64,000 nucleotides of DNA from Nyssa sinensis (lineage: Eukaryota > Streptophyta > Magnoliopsida > Cornales > Nyssaceae): positions 23,628,426 through 23,692,425 of the forward strand of contig CM018050.1 of NCBI GenBank assembly GCA_008638375.1, given 5' to 3'. This document shows, in pieces, positions 25,007 to 35,068 of this stretch. The notes below the pieces were generated by a model. That model was not told where the DNA came from, did no database searches, and saw only the letters and a program-made list of their open reading frames with translations. Both the position numbers and the translations under genes were made by a program. The first letter of the stretch is position 1; each line of letters starts with the position of its first letter.

Positions 25007-25304
25007 CAAGACCAACTACCCTCTGCCAAATCTGCACCTCCCACTCCCTGAATTCCACTCACACACACAACCCCAACCCATGCTTGTTTGAGTGTATCAC
25101 ACTCAAACTCACACACACACACCACCGGGTACACACACACACACCACACACACTGTTTTTTATATATATTTATATACACTTATATATTTTTACACATTTT
25201 TATACACACATTAACAAGTATATTCATATACACAACAACAAAAAAAATTTAACTTATATATATTTATACACATATATATATACACCTACACACATTATCA
25301 TTAT

Positions 25305-25325
25305 CATAATAATAATAATTATAAT

Positions 25326-25367
<42 letters not shown>

Positions 25368-25368
25368 T
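25305..25368. repeat. (AAT)n microsatellite
   Basis: A run of about 20 AAT units with minor interruptions near the end of the nested LTR. Confidence 0.97.
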
Positions 25369-25532
25369 AATATTTGTAAGAATAAATAATAAAAAAAAAA
25401 AATTTCATATTATAACAGCATGGCAGGTCGAAAGATCTGGATGCAAAAGGGTATGCTGAGTCCTACGGTAGACTAGGTATACATGAGCAAGTCAGGTGGG
25501 GAAACTTGTTTGCAAAAGGGTATGCTGAGCTC

Positions 25533-25536
25533 TACG

Positions 25537-25565
<29 letters not shown>
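25533..25565. repeat. (AT)n microsatellite
   Basis: About 16 AT/TA units directly after the last minisatellite unit of the outer LTR. Confidence 0.95.
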
Positions 25566-25567
<2 letters not shown>

Positions 25568-26198
25568 AATCATGGGAATCATCCTACACATCATTGCATG
25601 AACTTGGATAATCATTGTCATTGCCATTATCATATAATGTGACTTACTGTTGATTATTATGTAATGTGACTTATCGTTGTTGATATTGTATCATCTTGAT
25701 TGGTTATTGTATTACTATGAACTATGTATCTTGTTATATGAACCCCCATATGTTGACCTGTCCTTGATAGAGTAAATGACTACTTACTCAGTTTTCATAG
25801 CTCATCAGATACTACACAATATTTTGCAGGTAACGACGCCCAACCTTGAAGTAGGGGTTGGAATTTCGAATAGGCGTAGACTGGTTGCAGATGACGTACT
25901 GCAGGGACATTTTTGATAGTAAAGTATAGTGCTTGTCCTATGTTCTCCCATCACTCCGCGTCTTGGGGATAGTTATATTTGAAAATTTTTGGGTCTGTAA
26001 AATTAAAGAACTCTAGTACTATCAACATAAAATTTTATAAAGTCTTCCGCTGTGTATTTAATTTCTGATTGCATGTTAACTAGCACACATATAAATGTCA
26101 AGTTAAAGTGAAAAAGTAAAATCGGGTTCGGCCGTCGGGTTGGATCGGAGTCGCGATGCCAGATCCGCACAGGGTGGATTTCGGGTCGTGACACGACT

Positions 26199-27750
26199 TC
26201 TATTTTGCAAAGAGTCATGTGTGGCTTTGGTTATAACTGTACACTATTTTGAGCATCTAGAAATGCAACGACATTCTTTTAAGTGGATGCCCGAATTGAG
26301 AACTTTCTTCAAACACAAAAGTTACTCTTTTGTTTTTTAAATATACTTTTGTGCAATTTGAAAAAAAAAAATTTAAACAAAAACAGTTATAAAAGTTTAT
26401 CCACAGAAAGGGAGGATGGAAAAGCTCTCCCAACAGCTATAAAACTTTCTTTGTAATGATATTTTACTAATTATAATATCACTCTTTTACCATAATGTCC
26501 GGATCTTAACCAGTTAAACCGATAATTAGAAGGTCAGAATTGAAATCTCTTGGAATACAATTTCAGAATATTTTCCCATCAAATGATCGGTTGATGGTTG
26601 TATAATAATTTCACATTTGTTTGGATGCAACTTTTGGGGAGAATGACTACTAACTTATGTTCAGAATTTCAGTGCTCTCTCTTCTATGCTATAGTCTTGC
26701 ATAATAAATTCATGCAAATTTTTATATTTTATTTTATGTTATTTCTAAACACGAGTACATTATCCTTATGATAAAATAAATATACAGAAAAGCAACTCCA
26801 TTCAAAGAGAAGACCTTTTAGAATGTGAGTGGGTGATGAAGGAAAGGAGATCAACTGTCTCCACTGCAGCTTTACATAAGATACACAACCTAGGATAAAA
26901 ATCTTTAAATTTTCAACACTTACTAAACTTAGTCATACATATTATTTCTTTTAAGAAAGATGGCCAAATGTACTACTTTGATTTTACATGGAGCTTTGGC
27001 ATGCCAAATAAAGCTTTGCAGGAAAAGAATTTTGCAAGAAAAAAAAAAGATAACATGGCTTGGGGGCTCCTAAGAGACCAGGAATAAGCTTAGAGATGTA
27101 TACCTTTTGGAATTTCTCAAGAAGCAATATCTGAGTTTCCTTATGGATGGTTTAACACAATGTCCAACTAACATCCAAGGATCATTTATATCTACACCTA
27201 GAATTTACTTAACTGCTGCAAATGAAGTACTCATTGAATTATTATGCACATGCAATTATTTTATAAGAACCTTTCAGACTTGAAAAGTAGATATCTGATT
27301 AAAGTTAAATTTTTTTGGTAAGGTAAATTTGATTATATCTATTTAATTTTTAAATGACTTTACAATTGATTATGTCAAGACTACATTTCAATTACGGTCA
27401 GGAAAAAAAAAGGGTCTAGATTGGATAATTAGATTATATAGGTTTTTATCTTTTCATTATTTCCTCTTTCTTTTTTTATTTGTATTTAAATTTTTAATAT
27501 ACATTGTTGTCCAAAACTCAATTCCTAATGAAGTACATATATGTACATCTGTATACAACAGGAATTGAACTAAAACTAAAATTGAAAACAAATATAGAGC
27601 ATCTTCAATGATAGATGCACAAAACCCTAATTAAATTATCAAATGCTTACCTACAACCTTACTTGTGAGTGTTACCATTATTTTGAGATTTACAACAACT
27701 GCATCTAAACGAAGATAATAATACGATTGTCAACAATATCTATGAATTCC
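26199..27750. other. AT-rich DNA, no gene seen
   Basis: Sequence between the solo LTR and the Helitron end region. No recognisable coding frame. It may be internal sequence of the second Helitron whose 5' end abuts 28115 (inference). Confidence 0.45.
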
Positions 27751-27759
27751 TTTGGAATA

Positions 27760-28114
27760 CTAACTATTGCTTGAGAAGAAAGTCTCTCCTTGAGAATTGG
27801 GTTTTGGCGAGCAGTCGCAGATTAGAAAGAAGAAAGCCGAAGAGTTGCTTCGGATAGAGAAGTATAAGAGAAATAAATTTTCCTTGAGAAGAAACTCTAC
27901 TCTTGACCCATGAAAATGTCGTGGAAAGCCGATCCCTTGAGAATTGGGTTCCCGCGAGAGAGAAGAAAGTCCAAGAGTTGTAACGGGTTAGGAAACACAT
28001 AAGAATAATAGGAGAATTAATTAAATTAATAAAATTTATGTGACATAAAGGGTATTTTGGACAAGGTAAAAAATGTAAAACACTATAACTCTATCCATAC
28101 TTTTATAAATAGTA
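27760..28114 (-). mobile_element. Probable 5' end of a second Helitron
   Basis: On the minus strand the sequence directly after the CTAG end of the large Helitron reads TACTATTTATAAAAGTATGG and then TTATAGTGTTTTACA. The 5' end of the large Helitron at 42683 reads TCTATACTACCTATAAATAT and then TTATAGTGTTTTC. The shared parts suggest a related Helitron whose first few bases were separated by the insertion. The adjoining sequence also has two copies of a CCTTGAGAATTGGGTT word (about 27788 and 27936). Its 3' end was not found. Confidence 0.45.
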
Positions 28115-28143
28115 CTAGTGATATTGCACGTGCGTTGCACGTG
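28115..28143 (-). other. Helitron 3' terminus: hairpin and CTAG
   Basis: A perfect 7-bp stem CACGTGC (28127-28133), loop GTT, and GCACGTG (28137-28143), lies 8 bases from the terminal CTAG (28115-28118). On the minus strand the hairpin precedes CTAG, and the next base is T. This layout is characteristic of the Helitron 3' end. Confidence 0.75.
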
Positions 28144-28417
28144 AACAATTTATAATCACATCACTGCATACAACATTTTTGTTTATATTTTCCAAGACAT
28201 TGAGAACAAAAAATGGGTTACAATATTTGCAACATACAATTTCCCTCAATTCCATATGGTACTTTTCTCTGAGCTATCTCAATTCCTGAACCCAATAAAG
28301 ATTTGATAAAATTTCTTGCACTGGATGAACTTTTATTCTCTATTCCTATCTCTCCCTTTGCAAAAATTGCTTGATCTAATTTTTCATGTTCTTCATTCGA
28401 ATGGCTCTCTCTAGAGC

Positions 28418-29192
28418 CTACTGAACTGCATGCAAGACTTTTGAGCTGATCCCAAATTCTTGTATAATGGAAACCATTGGATTGGATTGATAAAGTTGGA
28501 TTCTTTGTATCATCTGAAACATAATTCTCAAGCCATCAACCTGATATGTGATCTCCTCAAACCGTCCATGCATAGCAGCACATCCATTGCCAGAACACTG
28601 CAGAATTTGCAAATCCTTGGCACTGGGATTCTTCGACAGAAAATTCATGAAAGAACCATCAGAGGTATGGTTGGAGGCACAATTGTGGCAGACGCCTAAA
28701 TTTGCAAAGCGCGGAGTTTCTTCTATTCCTGGCCGTGGCTTCCATTCTGGCACCAATGAAACAATCTCCCCATCGATCATGTCTGTTATTTTAGTCACAT
28801 TTTGGTCTGTTATATCCAACTCTGCAGCCATTTCAATTGCAACACTCAATGTTGTATCGGATTCAATGTCGAATGGAAAATAAATGTTTCTGATATGGCC
28901 TGCAAAGAGAGAGAATTATAATGCTAGCTTTGAGCTCCACTAATACAGATACAGAAACAGTTCATAGATATGACGTCTAAACAATATCTATTATGTTTCT
29001 GACCTTCTTTGTCTGTTTCAAAGGTGACACCATTGCAGAATCCATTGAAGGAGCCATCGCCAAATGAGTTTCCTTCATAATCTAGCTCAAGGAAAGGCTG
29101 CCTTAAGAGAGGGTCCCTGCACTCTAATTCTCTCCGGCACTCTATCGGTCTTAAATCAAATTCAAAATCACCAATTTTACTGGTATGCTTGC
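28418..29192 (-). pseudogene. WNK: WNK (with-no-lysine) kinase fragment, last two exons
   Basis: Two exons on the minus strand. The first (about 29192-29004) reads FEFDLRPIECRRELECRDPL and LLRQPFLELDYEGNS and ends E-T-D-K-E-G at a GT donor (29003). The second (28899-28418), after a TTTGCAG acceptor, reads [38 protein letters not shown] and [12 protein letters not shown], followed by a C-terminal tail to a TGA. The join is in phase. These are the C-terminal regulatory sequences that follow the kinase domain in plant WNK proteins. The kinase domain itself is absent from the window, so this is a 3' gene fragment. Its reading frame is intact and it lies in sense orientation just inside the Helitron 3' end. 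Whether it is transcribed cannot be told from sequence. Confidence 0.85.
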
Positions 29193-29330
29193 CTAATCAG
29201 CACTGCAAAATCACAACCTATATCCCCAAAAAGTGAATTGTATATCCTATGTTCATAAAAAAAAAAAAAAAAAAAACAACAATATTGACACCAAAACAGG
29301 GGTGCAAAGCCATGTGCAACCTATTGATTG
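29176..29330. repeat. Duplicated exon-intron junction, copy 1
   Basis: Shares with 30266-30400 the words TATGCTTGCCT, TGTATATCCTATGTTCAT, a long poly-A run and GACACCAAAACAGGGGTGCAAA. Copy 1 spans the acceptor side of the first WNK exon and its upstream intron. Confidence 0.88.
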
Positions 29331-30265
29331 GAAATTCAAAATCACTACATGCCCTCACTAGTACACATATAGTTCTTACCAAAGTATAGTGGCTCCCAAA
29401 CTATATGTAACTCCACAACATGCTAATAATATAGCTAGGATCTTGATACAAAATGGAAAACCATTTGACATGTGATGCACTGTCCAGATTGAGAGAGGAA
29501 AAAAACTTGCCTCGTGAACAGCTGCAATTCTTATTTGAGCATCATTGAGTTAAATCTCAGTTGCTTCTTCTACTTGCAAGAGAAGCTTTCTGTATGATGC
29601 TTCTGGCCACAAAAAAGAATCAATAGTGTATCAGAATTCAGTATTACATCTATGTACAATACCAGTTGTACAATAACATTAGGTTTCAGAAGGAAATTTC
29701 TCATAAGAGACATAGAAAGTCAGTAATATCTGCTTGTCTTGGCTTCAAGTCCATGATTTTTGTTGCACAACATCATTGTAGCAACACAAACATTCTAACC
29801 TGCTGCTACATTTATTTACAGATTTTAATAGATAATAACAGTGTTATCATGTTACTCGACGTTTCTAACCGTGGAAGTACGATACGAAGTGTTTTATTTC
29901 CCACAAGACTGCGTAGGCTTTTTGATTATTTAATTTACATTCAAAAACATTACGAATGATAGTAAATAGAAAAAAGAAATGATGAATAGAAAATGTATAA
30001 TTATTGTTTACACTCTTTAGGGACATATTGGCATGATTAAACCAAGAACAAAAAGTTAATATTTTGTCATTCAGATGATCATATGATATGTTGGAATAGC
30101 TAAATCATGCCATTATAGCATGTATTTTTTAACTACTTTAACCTACATATGTGCCTGGGTGAAGAAGTTGTTCAAGATGCTGTGCATCCACCATTTTAAT
30201 TGCACTACAAATATCAACAAGCCCTTCGTTAAACATGTCTGTGCAATCTCCACTGCAACTTCACT
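29331..30265. other. Intron-like AT-rich DNA
   Basis: No recognisable exon between the two copies of the duplicated junction, apart from an exon-like stretch at about 30145-30265 on the minus strand (next entry). Confidence 0.45.
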
Positions 30266-30275
30266 TGTATGCTTG
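30140..30275 (-). other. Exon-like stretch next to junction copy 2
   Basis: On the minus strand, after an acceptor-like CTGATCAG, two overlapping frames look protein-like: KHTSEVAVEIAQTC and, in another phase, MFNEGLVDICSAIKMVDAQ then HLEQLLHPGTYVG. A single frameshift would join them. I do not recognise the protein. It may be another captured exon. Confidence 0.3.
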
Positions 30276-30400
30276 CCTGATCAGTATTGCAAAAATGCAG
30301 CATATATCCCCCCAAAAGTGAACTGTATATCCTATGTTCATTAAAAAAAAAAAAAAAAAAACAATACTGACACCAAAACAGGGGTGCAAACCCATGTAAA
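30266..30400. repeat. Duplicated exon-intron junction, copy 2
   Basis: Direct repeat of 29176-29330, about 1.08 kb away, including the poly-A run (30343-30361) and the GACACCAAAACAGGGGTGCAAA word. Divergence between the copies is moderate. Confidence 0.88.
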
Positions 30401-30866
30401 GGTGGGATACACTAAAACCAATCAACGAACAAAATTCATATTGCTATTACAAGATTCTATACCATCAAATATTTGTTAATGAATATATTACAATTTGGTC
30501 TTGTTGTTTTAGTTGGAAAACTCATAATTGAGCAACAAAACACATTTATTATTCGAGGCCAATGTTGCCACATTTATGTAATGCTTAATGACTTCACAAA
30601 GTTGAATAATTATGTACAACTGTTCCTTTCACAAGAGAACTTTATTTCACAATCCTAAGAAACTATTAATTGAGTATTAAAAAAAAGGTAGAAGGCATAA
30701 AAGAAAATCAAGTATAAGGCTTCCGAGGTTTCAGAAAAAAACACAAATTCAAAAGCATTAAAGATTGTTAATTCTTGCCCTTGAATTTGGGAGTTTGAAC
30801 TCCTACAATCTAGGACAAATGGCATGCCATCGAGGACTTTTTTTTTTTTTTAATTCTATTAGACAA

Positions 30867-31114
30867 TGTTAGAGGATGTAATATTAAATTACACCATCTC
30901 TAATAGCTTAAGCTTTTAGATGAATTGGTGGTTTAACATGGTATCAGAACAGGCAAAGGTCTAGAGTTCAAACCTCACTGTCACCTTGAGAGTATGAATT
31001 GATACACGTGTAGGCTCAGGTTCGCCACACATGAGGAGGCGTGTTAGAGGATATAATATTAAAGTTACACCATCTCTAATAGCTTAAGCTTTTAGATGAG
31101 TTGGTGGTTTAACA
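30867..31114 (+). mobile_element. TRIM (terminal-repeat retrotransposon in miniature), 248 bp
   Basis: Two direct repeats of 72 and 73 bp (30867-30938 and 31042-31114) start TGTTAGAGGAT and end GTGGTTTAACA. The left repeat is followed at once by TGGTATCAGAAC, a primer-binding site for initiator tRNA-Met, and the right repeat is preceded by a purine-rich ACATGAGGAGGCG. The flanks GACAA (30862-30866) and AACAA (31115-31119) match at 4 of 5 bases. There is no coding capacity. These are the defining features of TRIM elements, which need proteins from a larger retrotransposon. Confidence 0.88.
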
Positions 31115-31119
31115 AACAA

Positions 31120-32503
31120 GCACCCAAACTTCTAGCACTTTCTATGAATTCAGAATCTCAAACCAAGAATCTAGGTCATCAACAACCCCAAAAGTTTTTA
31201 AAAGTACTATAAAACATGATTGAGCAGAATCTTTGTTTCCTATAAATCTGAACAATGGATATTGAATTTTAATAAGTAGTCTAATTTAAAAATAAATAGT
31301 CAATATCCTAATTAATCTTTTTTTTTTTTATGGAGAACTATACTTTCACATAGAAAAGTAAAGATGGGTTCCACATGCTTTTTTATTTTCAAAATCATAA
31401 GGTACAAATATATGGTAGTTTATCTAGAAAGTACAAATATCTGATAGTTCATCTTTACAAGAACATAAAAAAAGGAAAAAGAAAAAAAAATAGTTAATCA
31501 ACCACAATAAAGAACATGAACCAGAAATAAATAAACAAAATAGAAAAGAAGAAGCATGGCTGCTACTTAGATTTACACGCATGTCTCATTGTCCAAACAA
31601 TGAGAGGGTAATACTCTGTTATTGGTTTGTGTCTATGATTTACCCTTCCATGAAAAGAGATATAGAGGTAGGTCATGCTGCAAATTTTGTCTAGATGTAA
31701 TTCAAATAACAACAAATTGATTTCAATCTTTGCTCACTTGAACTTTCCAAGCGTCAACTTTTTTAAATTAACTTTTTAATCGAGTAGTCAAGGAAAATTG
31801 CAGTGAACTAAAAGAACTTTAACCATTGCAATGCTAATAAATATTATCTTTTAATAAGTAATGCTGATAACATATTATAATTAAATTCAAAAAGAGGAAT
31901 ATATAAAACATGGTCCTTGGTTGACAACTTTTGAGATTTGCCAAATTTGCAAATCAAATGCCCATATGCTAATGCATGGAGATTTGCTTAAGTGATAAAG
32001 ATTCAAACTTCTCATCATCAAACTATTTCACAAGAAACAACTCATATTACTCAAGTTCATCCTTTAATATGAACATCATAACCCACTTATCGATATAGCC
32101 ATCAATGAATCTCCAACAAAGTTATTTGTAGGCTTTAGCCTCACACAACATATTGACTATTATGTATTTCTAGCATAAGTGCAACAATGTTAGACAAATT
32201 ATCACATTCAAACATAATGAAAACCAAGATTCCAAATAAGAACAACTTGTTTAAGCCCCCCTACTCTTTTTTTTTCTAGCTTTGTTTTTTTCTTTTTTCT
32301 TCATTTTTCTCATGAAAAGATCTTGTTAAACGAAAATACTATACTTCATGCCTATGTCAGACCATCCATGCAGGCAAAAGAAATAGTGAAAGGATTTGGG
32401 TCACGCCTATTCATAAATTATTTGATTTTGTCTATTTATTGTCTTCAACATATATGTGTTTGGTTTTTTTCTATTTATTTTCTCCCTCTCTGTTGTTTTT
32501 TTA

Positions 32504-32554
<51 letters not shown>

Positions 32555-33875
32555 TCCCTTTTTTCTTTCACTTGATTTTGTTTTTTGCACATTTTTTTCT
32601 GGTGGGATTTTAAAACTATTTGTCCTCATTTTTTTATATAGTTGCACATTTTTTTTTAAATGCTAAATGGAACAAATATATAGAAGTTAACTTTCAAAAG
32701 ATAAGCAAACATATTTTTTTCTTTTTAATTTAAAAAATATAGAAGTTACATTTTTTTCTTATTACAATGACTATAGAAAACATTACTAAATGATACCCAA
32801 CGCTTTTTTCTTTTCCATCCTCCATTACTTAGTTATTGATAGTTCTAGTATCTTGTTCAATGCCTTTGCTTCTAAAATTTTTTCAATAGCTCCAATACCT
32901 CAACCCGACCTCTATATATTTCAGATTTTGGAAAGCCGGTGAAAAACCAACCAAGAAGTAATAAGAAGCAATTCAATATCTTGTTTGTGAACCAAATTTT
33001 GATCTAAGCATGTTATTGTGTCATTGTGTGGTATTGGTTCAAAACTCAATTTTAACTATGCAAATGAAATTGTCAATTAAAATAATTATTTCAAATGCAA
33101 TTGGGGAAGAAAGAAAATCTTCAAATTTACAGTGGACTGTACAAAAGAGAAAATATAAATTTAAGGTCCACAAAATGGAACAATTACCACTACAGAAGAA
33201 CAATGGCCTTATCATGCAAAAAATCCATGCTTTCGTTTGGCCAATGTGGTATAAGGCTTACTAAACAAAATTGCCTATTACATAATAATACTTTTAATGG
33301 AGTAGGCACATGGAACATAATTATAAAGCCAATCAACTTCAGAATTTTCAAAGAAGTTTCCTATACACAAAGAAATGCAACAAATAGAACAATTAGAACA
33401 AATAAACATATCAAGTTATCAATCCCCTGTAGTATTAACAAACATTATAGAGCACAATGCTCTTCAGATACATACAGAGGAGTAGTTTAAATGCAATAAG
33501 TAATAATGTTGACATAAAAGAACAAACCAGGTTGACTTAAGCATTTCATTGAACACGTGTGAGATCTTCCAATATTCCACAAATTATCAACAACAAAAAG
33601 AAAAAAAAATACGTTCAAAAATAGATTGCGTTCTTCAGTAAATTGATTATTATGGTTTGATATGAATTATAAACTTATTGAATAAAAAAATATAAAAAAT
33701 AATAAGAGAAGGATGAAATCATCCAAAGAAGAGATATGGACAAAGTGTCTTATATGAGAATCAGAGTAAAAAGAAAGTGAGGGTGAGAGCAAGATTTTAG
33801 AACATATTAGACATCCAAAATGTATAAGGATGCTTAAATAGTTACAATTTATACATTTTTCCAATGCTTGAGATT
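31120..33875. other. AT-rich DNA, no gene seen
   Basis: Long T and A runs and a (CT)n-(AT)n microsatellite at 32503-32555. Open frames near 32323-32666 are translations of the microsatellite; those at 33010-33490 carry no motif. Confidence 0.5.
32503..32555. repeat. (CT)n/(AT)n compound microsatellite
   Basis: About 20 CT units with one A interruption, followed by about six AT units. Confidence 0.95.
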
Positions 33876-34650
33876 CTTGTTTAAAAGTCCAGATCCCCTT
33901 TACTTTCAAATATCTACATAAGTTGAAAACAGAAATTAAATAGAAAAACCTAAGATATAAAGTTGCCAATATGATGGTAAATTGAAAGGCAAAGTCATAC
34001 CTTCTTATTTAAAGGTCTTGCCCCGAACTTCGGAGCATTTTCAAGTTCTTTAGAACTTTTGATCTCGAGGGGACCTACCCTCATTGAGGTTTGAAGAAGG
34101 GGTGTCTTAGGTGCTGTAAGATGAGGTTTCCACTGGTGATTCTTTCATATACAAATTAAATAATCTTGGGTCAGTAAATTGATTGAATCAGTTCTGCCAT
34201 TGTCTCTAAGTGAAATTCCTGCAGCAATTGATCAAATTTTAGTTTAAATGTCCCAATTATAGTAGTTGCTTTCTTCTTTCTCATCATCATTCATCCAGAA
34301 AGCAGTTCACCTGAAATTCAGGTAAGGGAGGTGTACTTTTTGGTAAAGCCGGTAATGTTGAAGCTTCCAGAATCTGTAATAAACAAAATAACCATTCGAT
34401 CGCAACATATATAGACCACCAGTGAATTAAGAAAAAGAGTCCTCAATGGAAACAAAACAAACAAAATGAGTACCTTCTTGTTTAGTGGATGAGCCTTAAA
34501 CTTGGGAATTTTGGCCATCATCTCCTCTTCAAGCTCAGCAGAACTCTTAACCCCGACTGAACGAACCCGCTGAACAGTTTCAAATTCCGGTTCCTTAGGC
34601 CTTGTCAGTGTGAGTTTAGGTTTTCTTTGCATGATTGAAGCAGCATCATC
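33876..34650 (-). pseudogene. TPX2: TPX2 middle exons (spindle assembly factor), decayed
   Basis: TPX2 activates Aurora kinase and builds microtubules in the mitotic spindle. On the minus strand I see exons in the right order: 34650-34474 (KPKLTLTRPKEPEFETVQRV, KSSAELEEEMMAKIPKFKAH, PLNKK then GT); 34373-34311 (ILEASTLPALPKSTPPLPEF Q); about 34218-34185 (EFHLETMAEL, then disrupted); about 34138-34001 (WKPHLTAPKTPLLQT, LEIKSSKELENAPKFGARPL, NKK then GT); about 33913-33880 (IFESKGDLDF, then a stop). The splice sites look conserved, but the third exon is truncated and the last is frame-broken. The N-terminal exons and the C-terminal TPX2 domain were not found. It lies in sense orientation within the putative Helitron, so it is a captured internal fragment. 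Confidence 0.87.
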
Positions 34651-35068
34651 CTGAAAATTTAAATTGAAGCAATTAAGGCTGAAATGAATAGAAGCAATGT
34701 AAATATTAAGCTGGATAAGATCTATAAGAAAGCAAAAATATGAGAAGTCTATTTCAATTACAAGTGAAACGGAACTGCATATCTTTCTTCATCAGTAAAT
34801 CTAGCATATCTAGTTTTTTAATCAATAACACTATCATTAATTTGCTCGTTATTTCTTGTGGACGCCCTCCTTTTTCTCACACTCGTAACCTTTTGAATGT
34901 AATCATGCCTTTGTTTGTGAGTTAACTAAGCATATCTACTCCTCTTACGATTACTTTGAATAGAACTCATTTCCTATCAAAGGAGAAGTGTATCATGATG
35001 TTAACATTTCAATATACATGTATAACTTAAAAAACGAAGATAATAATAGTCACAGGGAAAAGTGTACG
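34651..35068. other. Intron-like DNA
   Basis: AT-rich sequence between the TPX2 fragment and copy 2 of the dispersed segment; no exon recognised. Confidence 0.45.

Larger units (their letters stand above)
22389..25417 (-). mobile_element. Nested solo LTR, 3029 bp
   Basis: On the + strand the element starts TGTCACGCCCCGAATTTTCG and ends CATATTATAACA, flanked by a perfect 5-bp duplication GCATG (22384-22388 and 25418-25422). Joining the flanks restores a minisatellite unit of the outer LTR (ACATGAGCATGGCAGG). LTR landmarks (TTGAGCTGACCCATTCGTGG) read on the minus strand, so I assign minus orientation. A related element in the other orientation lies at about 55730-58854. Inside are a GC-rich block with repeated GGACCCGACCC (24225-24255) and three microsatellites. 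No coding domain is present. Confidence 0.88.
19412..26193 (+). mobile_element. Long solo LTR (outer), interrupted by a nested LTR
   Basis: The element starts TGTAACACCCCGACTCG and ends TTTCGGGTCGTGACA, and is flanked by a perfect 5-bp duplication CGACT (19407-19411 and 26194-26198). Subtracting the nested element and its duplication leaves about 3.75 kb. No gag or pol sequence lies inside, so it is a solo LTR left by recombination between two LTRs, or a non-coding derivative. The end matches the LTR remnant at 2780-2852, suggesting the same gypsy family (inference). Typical LTR signals near the right part include GACTACTTACTCAGTTTTC and TTTTGCAGGTAACGA (about 25775-25835). It also contains a GC-rich gene-like stretch (19900-21560) and a minisatellite. 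Confidence 0.88.

Noticed and set aside
24601..25389. 262-residue open frame, the third longest in the window
   Set aside because: It is a translation of C/T-rich sequence, (CT)n, (CA)n and (AAT)n microsatellites within a solo LTR. Serine/leucine, histidine/threonine and isoleucine runs reflect the repeats.
21985..25537. Regularly spaced repeats resembling a CRISPR array
   Set aside because: Units are 69-85 bp, vary throughout, lack constant repeats with unique spacers, and lie in a plant LTR.
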